DNA of 64,000 nt, taken from Kurthia massiliensis (GTDB lineage: Bacteria; Bacillota; Bacilli; Bacillales_A; Planococcaceae). A program made the translations under genes and the position numbers. The DNA is taken from contig NZ_HE610997.1 of the NCBI RefSeq assembly GCF_000285555.1, forward strand, positions 161,826-225,825. The letters are read 5' to 3'. The notes below the pieces were generated by a model. The model saw nothing but the letters and a program-made list of their open reading frames with translations, searched no databases and was not told the DNA's origin. This document shows, in pieces, positions 57,683 to 64,000 of this stretch. The first letter of the stretch is position 1, and every line of letters begins with the position of its first letter.

Positions 57683-57717
57683 AAATAAAAAGAAAGAGGT
57701 GGAAATCCCCTTTCTTA
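57683..57717 (-). terminator. Terminator of the 86-residue membrane gene
   Basis: AAGAAAGGGG pairs with CCTCTTTCTT-type arms around a short loop and is followed by a U-rich stretch in minus-strand RNA. Confidence 0.7.
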
Positions 57718-57975
57718 TACTTGATGCATCGCACGTGAAGAAGCAATCGACATCGCCGCGAAAGCGATAAATGCGACACCTAAAAATAAAATGGATTTGC
57801 CGACGAACGTATAGTTTAACGCGCCGAATACGATGCAACTAACGCCTGCAAGTGCAAGTAGTAACCCCGGTATGCGCACAATCGTAAATTTTTTATCTCG
57901 ATCTCTAAACGTAATTGTGATGTGCAACACAATGAATCCAATGATCATACCGATAAAAATGGGCCATATAATCAT
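57715..57975 (-). CDS. Small three-helix membrane protein
   Basis: 86 residues. Three predicted membrane helices: about 1-20, 36-53 and 58-77. A charged loop FRDRDKKFTIVR separates the first two. The ATG at 57975 has GGAGGTG six bases upstream; the TTG fifteen bases earlier overlaps that site. It resembles YesK-like small membrane proteins in size only; family not assigned. Confidence 0.72.
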   Translation of the reverse strand: MIIWPIFIGMIIGFIVLHITITFRDRDKKFTIVRIPGLLLALAGVSCIVFGALNYTFVGKSILFLGVAFIAFAAMSIASSRAMHQV

Positions 57976-58074
57976 GTTGAACACCTCCAAGTAAGAGTTG
58001 TTCTAATTAAATACCCTTTTAGGTGCTTCGATAGCGAGGTCATATGTCTCTTTTTTACAGCTTATATATCTAGG

Positions 58075-58935
58075 TTAATCATCATACATTTCCCCGAAAT
58101 ACATGCTTTCAAAATCATTTAAATCATCTTCTGATTGTTCCTTTTGTACTTCTTCGGTACGCGCCGCTTCTTGCATTGCGATAAACGTCGCAGGATCTAC
58201 ATATGGCGACGGTTGCTGTTGTGACGGTGTTACTTGTTGGGTCATTGGTGGCTGTACAACAGACGGTGCGACTGGCAACGACATGTCGTCTTCAAATACT
58301 TCTTCTGCTGGTCCTGTGACAGGTTGCGGTGGTACTACAGGTTGTACACGTTTTGCAGCCGTTACTTGTAGTGTCGGTTTACGCACAGGTCTTTTTTCTT
58401 CAATAATCGGAGCAACAGCTTGTTCAGCATACGTAGCCATTTCTTCTTCATTCAGACGAATAACTGATTGCAGCCAGCCGTCAAAACTTTGTGGATGTGC
58501 AATCATTTGTGCGGCTTGTTCTAAGGCAGCGTCATCTTGTTGTAACGCTGTTAGTGCACGATAAGCTGTAAGTTTTTCAGCGAGTTGCGCATAATAAGCC
58601 GCATCGTCTGCAAGCGCCATTTTTTCAAACAATGCCGATAGTCGACGATATACGTCTGGTGATTGCTCCTCAGCAAATGTTTTAAAATACGTATACGCTG
58701 CTTGTGTCGTATCGCCTTTTGCAGCATAAACATCTGCACGTAGTAATTGTGCTGTCGTGTCGCGTAACGTCACTGCTAAATCGTGTGCTTTTTGTATCTC
58801 GCCGAATAACATGTACATTTCGGCTAATTTTAATGTCACTTGTTGTTGCACTGTAGGTGATAATTGCGTCATTTTTTCAGCAAAATCAAGTGAGATGCTA
58901 TCTACTAAAAATTGTTTCATATTGTTCATATTCAA
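58075..58935 (-). CDS. TPR-like protein with proline-rich tail
   Basis: 286 residues. Residues 1-170 are helical with TPR-like spacing (LKLAEMYMLFGEIQKAHDLA, then LRADVYAAKGDTTQAAYTYF). Residues about 190-255 are a Pro/Gln/Val-rich linker (QPVVPPQPVTGP, PSQQQPSPYVDP), and the tail is very acidic (DDLNDFESMYFGEMYDD). This looks like a soluble interaction protein. No family recognised; no membrane segment. Confidence 0.75.
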   Translation of the reverse strand: MNMNNMKQFLVDSISLDFAEKMTQLSPTVQQQVTLKLAEMYMLFGEIQKAHDLAVTLRDTTAQLLRADVYAAKGDTTQAAYTYFKTFAEEQSPDVYRRLSALFEKMALADDAAYYAQLAEKLTAYRALTALQQDDAALEQAAQMIAHPQSFDGWLQSVIRLNEEEMATYAEQAVAPIIEEKRPVRKPTLQVTAAKRVQPVVPPQPVTGPAEEVFEDDMSLPVAPSVVQPPMTQQVTPSQQQPSPYVDPATFIAMQEAARTEEVQKEQSEDDLNDFESMYFGEMYDD

Positions 58936-58965
58936 AACCCCTTACTTCGATTATTTTTATTATAA

Positions 58966-58994
58966 CAAAAAGCGCCCTTTTTCAAGAGCGCTTT
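58966..58994 (-). terminator. Terminator of the YitT-like gene
   Basis: AAAGCGC pairs with GCGCTTT around a 13-base loop, with a five-U run in minus-strand RNA, just after the stop. Confidence 0.82.
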
Positions 58995-58997
58995 CCA

Positions 58998-59816
58998 TTA
59001 GCCACGATCAAAGTTTCCGGCTACTTCAACCGTTTGTGTAATATTAATAAATGCATGTGGGTCAATATGTTTTGCAATTGATTTTACTTCGTTTAATTGG
59101 TAACGCGTAATGACGATCATGACGATGTCACGACGTTCGCCTGTATAGCCACCTTTACCTTCTGAAATCGTTAAGCCTCGGTAAAGACTCGCAAGTAATG
59201 CATCTTTTACTTCGTCACCTTTTGCAGTAATGATTGTCACCGTTAATTTAATATGATTTGTATGGATTAAATCAATGACTTTCCCTGTTGCATAAATGCT
59301 CACAAGTGTATTGAGCGCTGCATCCCAGCCGAAAATAAATCCAGAGATCACAACGACTACTGCGTTTAGCGCAGAAATAATCGTTCCTACTGGGAAGTTG
59401 CTACGTTTTGCCATAAGCATCGCAACGATATCAAAACCGCCTGATGAACCTGACGCTTTAAAAATAATACCGACACCGACACCGGCAATAACACCACCGA
59501 ACACACCTGATAAAATCGCATCATGTGTAAACTGTTCAACTGGAATCAATGTTAAACTTACTGACAATGCGATAACGGAAATAATCGTATACGTAATAAA
59601 TTGTTTTCCTAACTTCCATACCCCTAAAATTAATAATGGTAAGTTAAGTAAAAAGTTTAAAACCCCTGTATCAAATGGTGTGATAATCCCTAACATCATT
59701 GCGATCCCGCTCACACCACCACTTAAAATATTGTGCGGAATTAATAAAAAGTTATATGCAAGCGCAATCACGACTGAACCTACAATAATCATGCCGACAT
59801 TTCGTAAATGTTGCAA
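58998..59816 (-). CDS. YitT-family membrane protein (DUF161/DUF2179)
   Basis: About 272 residues. Five membrane helices come first, with the repeated DUF161 segments NILSGGVSGIAMMLG and KASGSSGGFDIVAMLM. The soluble C-terminal DUF2179 domain begins around residue 195 (LTVTIITAKGDEV) and contains GLTISEGKGGYTGERRDIVM. Function unknown. The best ribosome site, AAAAGGGG, is eight bases before a TTG at 59816, so I place the start there; an upstream in-frame codon lies before the site. Confidence 0.9.
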   Translation of the reverse strand: MQHLRNVGMIIVGSVVIALAYNFLLIPHNILSGGVSGIAMMLGIITPFDTGVLNFLLNLPLLILGVWKLGKQFITYTIISVIALSVSLTLIPVEQFTHDAILSGVFGGVIAGVGVGIIFKASGSSGGFDIVAMLMAKRSNFPVGTIISALNAVVVVISGFIFGWDAALNTLVSIYATGKVIDLIHTNHIKLTVTIITAKGDEVKDALLASLYRGLTISEGKGGYTGERRDIVMIVITRYQLNEVKSIAKHIDPHAFINITQTVEVAGNFDRG

Positions 59817-59914
59817 TTCACTATCCCCTTTTACGTTCAAATACAATTTTCAACGTAATTATAGTGCAAATTTATACAAAATCCAGTTAAAAGTTTTTTC
59901 TGAAAATAGCTGTG

Positions 59915-61078
59915 TTAAGCATGTTTTCTTGTAATGGACATCTGTTTTCTGCCAATGTAAAATGCGAGCACAAATGCTGGAATCGTAAAGACAATCATCC
60001 CTAAAAAGGCGGTGCCCATCGAGAATGTATACAAGTATGTCGCAAAAAATGTCATAAGCGCTGTCGCAAAACTTTGTGCGCACGTCGCATATAATCCTTG
60101 TGCATTTGCTAAATAAGCAGTCGGTACGTGCAACGTAATGAAACGCATAAATGCATAATGTGCTAATGCAAATGATAAACTGTGGAACAGTTGACTCACG
60201 ATAAATACTTCAACATTTGGGAATAAAAAAATGATAAGCCAACGCGTCGTAGAACCAAATGCAGCGAGTGCCATCATCATGCCTGGCGTCCATTTTTTAA
60301 ATAGACGGTCTGCATACGTAAATAATACGATTTCTAAAATGACAGAGACGTTAATAATGAATCCGATATAATATTTTGGCACCGCCAACTGTTGCAAATA
60401 CAAATAACCGTAGTTGTAATAAGCCGCATGCGCACCTTGTAGTAAAATGGCGAGCACTAGCATGACTGTAAAACCTTTAATCGTAAATAACTTTCGAAAA
60501 GAACCTTTTTCAGCGTTCGCATCTGGTGTATGCATCACGCTTGTCGGCGCTTGCATCCACATCAATGCTGTAAAAATCGCCAGTACAGTAATAATGCCCG
60601 TTAAAAACAGTGCATCCCCAAAGGAACCCGATAAAATGCTAATAAGCAATACCGCACATATAAAGCCGATAGAGCCATAAGAGCGCGCTTTAGCATATTG
60701 CAAACCGTCGTGTTGGGCAAGCGCACTAGCTGTCGCATCTAGCGCAGGCATTAACATCGGAAAAACGAAATTAAATAATACGGTAATAATAAACAGTGTG
60801 ACATATCCTTGTGCTGGGATATAGCTAAGCGCCAGCAATAGCGCAATCGTGCCAATCCATTGAAGTACACGTTGGTCACTCCACCTTTTTTTCATCATCG
60901 GATAAACTGTAATTGTCGACAACCCTCGCATCACAAGCCCAAAACTCATAATAATACTTGCTTCAGCGATCGTTAAACCTTTCCCATCAACTAAATAACC
61001 TGTCCAATACGGTAAAAAAATCCCCCATCCCATGAAGAATAAGAAAAAACGCACGGACATCCACCGTTGTATATTCAT
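59915..61078 (-). CDS. MFS transporter, LacY/HcaT-like (PPP) group
   Basis: 387 residues, twelve helices. The opening WMSVRFFLFFMGWGIFLPYW with a short first loop, and KARSYGSIGFICAVLLISIL in the centre, are typical of the 3-phenylpropionate/nucleoside:H+ symporter-like MFS group (HcaT, MFS_1_like). It probably imports small aromatic or nucleoside compounds. AGGGG lies before the ATG at 61078. It is divergent from a Crp/Fnr regulator 77 bases away, which may control it. Confidence 0.86.
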   Translation of the reverse strand: MNIQRWMSVRFFLFFMGWGIFLPYWTGYLVDGKGLTIAEASIIMSFGLVMRGLSTITVYPMMKKRWSDQRVLQWIGTIALLLALSYIPAQGYVTLFIITVLFNFVFPMLMPALDATASALAQHDGLQYAKARSYGSIGFICAVLLISILSGSFGDALFLTGIITVLAIFTALMWMQAPTSVMHTPDANAEKGSFRKLFTIKGFTVMLVLAILLQGAHAAYYNYGYLYLQQLAVPKYYIGFIINVSVILEIVLFTYADRLFKKWTPGMMMALAAFGSTTRWLIIFLFPNVEVFIVSQLFHSLSFALAHYAFMRFITLHVPTAYLANAQGLYATCAQSFATALMTFFATYLYTFSMGTAFLGMIVFTIPAFVLAFYIGRKQMSITRKHA

Positions 61079-61119
61079 ACTTTCACCCCTTTTCGGCATC
61101 GTACCACGAAATGCTTTAG

Positions 61120-61138
61120 TATAATATGAGAAATCTCA
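61120..61138 (+). promoter_or_regulatory. Regulator promoter with TGAGAAATCTCA palindrome
   Basis: TATAAT at 61120-61125 is followed at once by the perfect 12-base palindrome TGAGAAATCTCA (61127-61138), which covers the likely start site. This could be an autoregulatory operator of the Crp/Fnr-family protein and might also affect the divergent transporter. Confidence 0.5.
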
Positions 61139-61155
61139 CACATTTGGAGGGTTTT

Positions 61156-61824
61156 ATGGAAAAAACGTCTACATTTCATTTACAGTGGTCACATCCTTTT
61201 CCAGAAAGTGTCGTACCACATCTTACGTTACATACGTTTCGAAGTCATGAATTTGTCATTACCGAAGGGGACGCCCCACAATATTTGTACTATATCGTGG
61301 AAGGCAAAGCGAAAGTATATTTTACCCAACAAAATGGGAAAGTCGCTTTGCTTCATTTCGTTACAGAAGGCGCATTTATCGGTGACATGGAGATGTTAGA
61401 TGAACGTTATGAATCAAAAGGTGTTCAAGCAGCAACAACGCTTAAAATGTTGGCACTGCCAATTCATATGGCACGTCAAACACTTTTGACAGATGCCTTA
61501 TTTTTACGGCAATTATGTACGTATATGAGCCGAAAAATTATGCATAATTCGGCGAAAATGTCTCAAAGTTTGGCGTATCCATTAGAAAATCGTCTCGCTG
61601 AATTTTTATTAATGTCACAAGAAAATCGTGTTTATAATGAAAAACATACGGAAGTCGCAGCCTTTCTAGGCGTATCGTACCGTCATTTGTTATATGTATT
61701 TGCGCAATTCGTCGACCGTGGATTAATTGAAAAAGATGGTAAACAGTACGTTCTAAAGGACGTGAAAGCCCTTACACGAATGGCGACGTCGATTTTCAAA
61801 ACACCGATTCATGACATAGATTAA
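61156..61824 (+). CDS. Crp/Fnr-family transcription regulator (YeiL-like)
   Basis: 222 residues. The cyclic-nucleotide-binding domain (about 25-125) has FVITEGDAPQYLYYIVEGKAKVYF and GAFIGDMEMLDE. The C-terminal winged helix (about 150-210) has VAAFLGVSYRHLLYVFAQF. No Cys cluster like Fnr is seen; ligand unknown. The ATG at 61156 follows GGAGG by five bases. It is divergent from an MFS transporter gene, which may be its target. Confidence 0.9.
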   Translation: MEKTSTFHLQWSHPFPESVVPHLTLHTFRSHEFVITEGDAPQYLYYIVEGKAKVYFTQQNGKVALLHFVTEGAFIGDMEMLDERYESKGVQAATTLKMLALPIHMARQTLLTDALFLRQLCTYMSRKIMHNSAKMSQSLAYPLENRLAEFLLMSQENRVYNEKHTEVAAFLGVSYRHLLYVFAQFVDRGLIEKDGKQYVLKDVKALTRMATSIFKTPIHDID

Positions 61825-61897
61825 TTTCATATGTAATTTTTTGCTACTTCATGCCAAACTTTTTGACGTTGGGACTTTTAATTCATTCAATTTTACA

Positions 61898-61957
61898 AAT
61901 TGTCTGAAAATACAAGTCTATGACATATTGTGCTATCTATTCGTTTAATGATACAAT
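61898..61957 (+). promoter_or_regulatory. Aminotransferase promoter with CodY-like box
   Basis: AATTGTCTGAAAATA at 61898-61912 has 13 of 15 matches to the CodY consensus. Downstream, TTGTGC (61928-61933) and TACAAT (61952-61957) are 18 bases apart. Confidence 0.55.
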
Positions 61958-61997
61958 TTAGAAAATTAAAACTAATTAGATAAAGGAAGTATGGCAC

Positions 61998-63173
61998 ATG
62001 GAATATTCAAAAAGAATTTTAACAACACCTTCATCATTTATTCGTAACATTTTAAAAGTAACGGATTCACCAAACGTTATTTCATTCGCAGGGGGCTTAC
62101 CAAATCCTATTTCATTCCCTGTTGAAAAGTTACGTGAATCTGTCAACCGTGCCATCGATGCAGACGGCAGCAAGCTTTTCCAATATTCAACGACGACAGG
62201 CTATGCGCCATTACGTCAATATATCGCCGATAAATATAACCGCAATTACGATCTTGGCATTACACCTGATGACATCATCATTACAACTGGATCACAACAA
62301 GCGTTATCATTACTTGGCCAAGTACTTGTCAATGAAGGCGACGGTATTATTATCGAAGAACCTGGATACTTAGGTGCGATTCAAGCGTTCATGTTATCGC
62401 AACCAGTGTTCTATCCTGTAACACTTGAACAAGATGGCTTAAACATCGACGAATTAAAAACAGCCGTTGAAAAACCGAATGCGAAGTTTATTTACACTGT
62501 TCCAAACTTCCAAAATCCAACTGGCTTAACGTACACACAAGAAAAACGTGATGCGGTGTATGAAGTGTTGAAAAACTATCCTGACATCGTATTAATCGAA
62601 GACGACCCATACGGTGAGTTACGCTTTGAAGGCGAATCGTTACCGTATATCGGCGGTAAACGTCTTCCAAATAGCGTCATTCTTGGTTCATTCTCTAAAA
62701 CAGTGGCACCAGGTATGCGTATCGGTTTCATCATTTCAAAAAATAAAGAGTTAATGACACACGTGGAAACAGCCAAACAAGCGGCTGACTTACACACGAA
62801 CATTTTCTCTCAATACGTATTATACGATTATTTAACAAACAACGAATATAAAGAACACGTATCAAAAATTATCGACCTATACGGTAAGCAAGCGACTGCC
62901 ATGCTTGATGCGTTAGAAAAATATATGCCTGAAAACATTCAATGGACGAAACCAGAAGGCGGTATGTTTATTTGGGTCACACTTCCAGAAGGTCAATCAG
63001 CGCTTGAACTATTTGATAAAGCGATGGAAGCAGACGTTGCGTTCGTACCAGGCGATCCATTCTACACAGGCACTAGCAATGTACCGACATTACGTCTCAA
63101 CTACACAGCGTCAACACCTGAAATTATTGATGAAGGTATTAAACGCTTAGCGAGCATCTTTAAAGACGCTTAA
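61998..63173 (+). CDS. PLP-dependent class I/II aminotransferase
   Basis: 391 residues, fold type I (2-aminoadipate aminotransferase/LysN-like group). PLP-site features are TGSQQALSLLGQ (residues about 96-107), NFQNPTGLTYT, EDDPYGELRF and the Schiff-base Lys in LGSFSKTVAPGMRIGF (about residue 235). The N-terminal FAGGLPNP is typical of the group, which acts on aromatic, branched-chain or alpha-aminoadipate substrates. AAAGGAAG precedes the ATG. With a CodY-like box upstream, a link to branched-chain amino acid metabolism is plausible. Confidence 0.9.
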   Translation: MEYSKRILTTPSSFIRNILKVTDSPNVISFAGGLPNPISFPVEKLRESVNRAIDADGSKLFQYSTTTGYAPLRQYIADKYNRNYDLGITPDDIIITTGSQQALSLLGQVLVNEGDGIIIEEPGYLGAIQAFMLSQPVFYPVTLEQDGLNIDELKTAVEKPNAKFIYTVPNFQNPTGLTYTQEKRDAVYEVLKNYPDIVLIEDDPYGELRFEGESLPYIGGKRLPNSVILGSFSKTVAPGMRIGFIISKNKELMTHVETAKQAADLHTNIFSQYVLYDYLTNNEYKEHVSKIIDLYGKQATAMLDALEKYMPENIQWTKPEGGMFIWVTLPEGQSALELFDKAMEADVAFVPGDPFYTGTSNVPTLRLNYTASTPEIIDEGIKRLASIFKDA

Positions 63174-63182
63174 TATCACGTC

Positions 63183-63224
63183 AAAAACCCCCGTCACCTT
63201 TATGAAGGCGACGGGGGTTTTTTT
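63183..63224. terminator. Strong terminator between aminotransferase and Nudix genes
   Basis: AAACCCCCGTC...CCTT / AAGG...GACGGGGGTTT with a seven-T run on the plus strand. Confidence 0.92.
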
Positions 63225-63804
63225 ATAATGCTTTCGCAACGTGTTGAAAATAGCTTTGCGGGTGTGGTACGAGCGCTTCATACGTTAATGTCGCACGTTC
63301 ATGCGTCACGACATCTTCAATCGAAATCTCGTCTATATCGTGCGCAATACAAGCGCGGAAATCAGCAAGTGTACACGTCACAATCGTTTCGACTTCTTCT
63401 CGTTGTAGCGTAAATGTCGGTATCGTTTCGCCGACATCATATACGAAGCAACGCGCCCATTCACGATCATGAATACGTGATGTTTTGACGACATTCGGAA
63501 TGGTGCCAATCGGTCGTAAATCATGTATCGATAACGTTAATCCAATTTCTTCGGCAATTTCACGTACACCATCTGCGACAGTTTCAGTAGCGAGTAAATG
63601 CCCCGCTGCTGTAATATCATACCGCGACGGATAATCTTTTTTCATAGCACTACGTAATTGAAGATACACGATGCGCTCACCTTTTTTCGTCCCCGTTAAC
63701 CAACAATGAAACGTTTCGTGCCAAAGTCCTTTTGCGTGAATGTTATCACGCGTCGCTTCACCGATACGTTCATCACGTTCATTGAATACTGCAAGTACTT
63801 CCAT
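63223..63804 (-). CDS. Nudix hydrolase (Idi-like group)
   Basis: 193 residues. The Nudix box region AAGHLLATETVADGVREIAEEIGL follows G-x5-E and REIAEEIGL, though only six residues (TVADGV) separate E from R where seven are usual. The start EVLAVFNERDERIGEATRDN and WHETFHCWL are typical of the isopentenyl-diphosphate isomerase-like Nudix proteins in Bacilli. These cleave nucleoside diphosphate-linked compounds; substrate unknown. AAGGTGA precedes the ATG. It is 12 bases from the next gene upstream. Confidence 0.9.
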   Translation of the reverse strand: MEVLAVFNERDERIGEATRDNIHAKGLWHETFHCWLTGTKKGERIVYLQLRSAMKKDYPSRYDITAAGHLLATETVADGVREIAEEIGLTLSIHDLRPIGTIPNVVKTSRIHDREWARCFVYDVGETIPTFTLQREEVETIVTCTLADFRACIAHDIDEISIEDVVTHERATLTYEALVPHPQSYFQHVAKAL

Positions 63805-63816
63805 GTGATCACCTTA

Positions 63817-64000
63817 CTATTCTGCAAAGTCAAATGTCACTTTGCCATTTTCTAATTTTAATTTTGCACTAAATGGATTACCCTTTTTCGACTTAAACCC
63901 TTTTAAAATCGCCGTTTCACCTTTCGTGACGAGATCGGTCAATTGCTTCGGCGATATTTTTTTCTGTGCGACGATTTTAGATATCGTCATTTTACAGCCT
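63817..64000 (-). CDS. topB: DNA topoisomerase III, C-terminal fragment cut by the window edge
   Basis: The minus strand codes about 61 residues ending ENGKVTFDFAE. The sequence KISPKQLTDLVTKGETAILK followed by GFKSKKGNPFSAKLKLENGK is the C-terminal zinc-ribbon-less repeat typical of TopB ends in Firmicutes. The rest of the gene lies beyond base 64000. It is upstream of, and 12 bases from, the Nudix gene on the same strand, so the two may be co-transcribed. Confidence 0.82.
   Translation of the reverse strand, partial: GCKMTISKIVAQKKISPKQLTDLVTKGETAILKGFKSKKGNPFSAKLKLENGKVTFDFAE

Noticed and set aside
58103-58564. Cys-rich plus-strand frame of 153 codons
   Set aside because: Shadow of the Gln/Pro-rich tail of the TPR-like gene; composition is an artefact of the opposite strand.
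59894-59908. CodY-like sequence upstream of the YitT gene
   Set aside because: Twelve of 15 matches with a T-run in place of the left AA; expected by chance in this composition.
59296-59934. Plus-strand frame of 212 codons opposite the YitT gene
   Set aside because: Complement of a hydrophobic membrane protein; no ribosome site, and the minus-strand gene is clear.

Overview
The window is 64 kb of low-GC Gram-positive chromosome. Gene content and order point to Bacillales: the genes nearest in kind are those of Bacillus and Planococcaceae (Lysinibacillus/Kurthia-like), although the genus is inferred and not proven. Supporting traits are T-box leaders, CodY-like operators, lipoteichoic acid synthase, a LytR-CpsA-Psr protein, CcdABC, LutABC, a YnzC protein, strong GGAGG ribosome binding sites and U-rich intrinsic terminators. 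I see no phage, insertion sequence, CRISPR array, tRNA or rRNA. This is mainly housekeeping chromosome, mostly read from the minus strand.

Layout. 1-5 kb: a hotdog thioesterase, a decayed M14 peptidase gene, aconitase and a DCC-type thiol protein. 5-8 kb: lutABC for L-lactate use, with two TTGGAAT-type inverted repeats at its promoter. 8-10.5 kb: unknown proteins, one with Sel1 repeats, and a gene remnant. 10.6-21 kb: leucine/isoleucine/valine synthesis. ilvD has its own promoter and a CodY-like box. ilvB-ilvH-ilvC-leuA-leuB-leuC-leuD follow a T-box leader whose promoter carries a near-perfect CodY box. 21-23.6 kb: an uncharacterised oxidase plus PLP-enzyme pair. 23.6-29.6 kb: nicotinamidase, a nested-hairpin repeat, an MFS pump, MscL, a SCO1 lipoprotein and ccdABC. 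29.8-35.6 kb: argGH, a reductase, a metallo-hydrolase and proC. 35.7-44.7 kb: sbcCD, an NSS transporter, an esterase and small membrane proteins. 44.9-50 kb: a crotonase-like enzyme, YnzC, an acetyltransferase, a P-loop protein with a HAD phosphatase, and a YdcF-like protein. 50-55 kb: LCP and LtaS envelope genes and lipid/SRPBCC-type small proteins. 55-57.6 kb: proBA behind a proline T-box. 57.7-64 kb: membrane proteins, YitT, an MFS/Crp divergent pair, an aminotransferase with a CodY-like box, a Nudix hydrolase and the end of topB.

The main theme is amino-acid synthesis under nutrient control. Branched-chain genes combine CodY (sensing GTP and branched-chain amino acids) with a T-box (sensing uncharged tRNA). 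Proline genes use a proline T-box at proBA and a separate terminator-like leader hairpin at proC. Arginine genes argGH form a two-gene operon.

No clearly new defence or mobile system is present. The best candidates for undescribed biology are the 21.1-23.6 kb PLP/FAD enzyme pair, the P-loop protein with an Asp23-like tail at 46.7 kb, the paired operator in front of lutABC, the leader hairpins before proC and the NSS transporter, and the nested hairpin at 24.5 kb.
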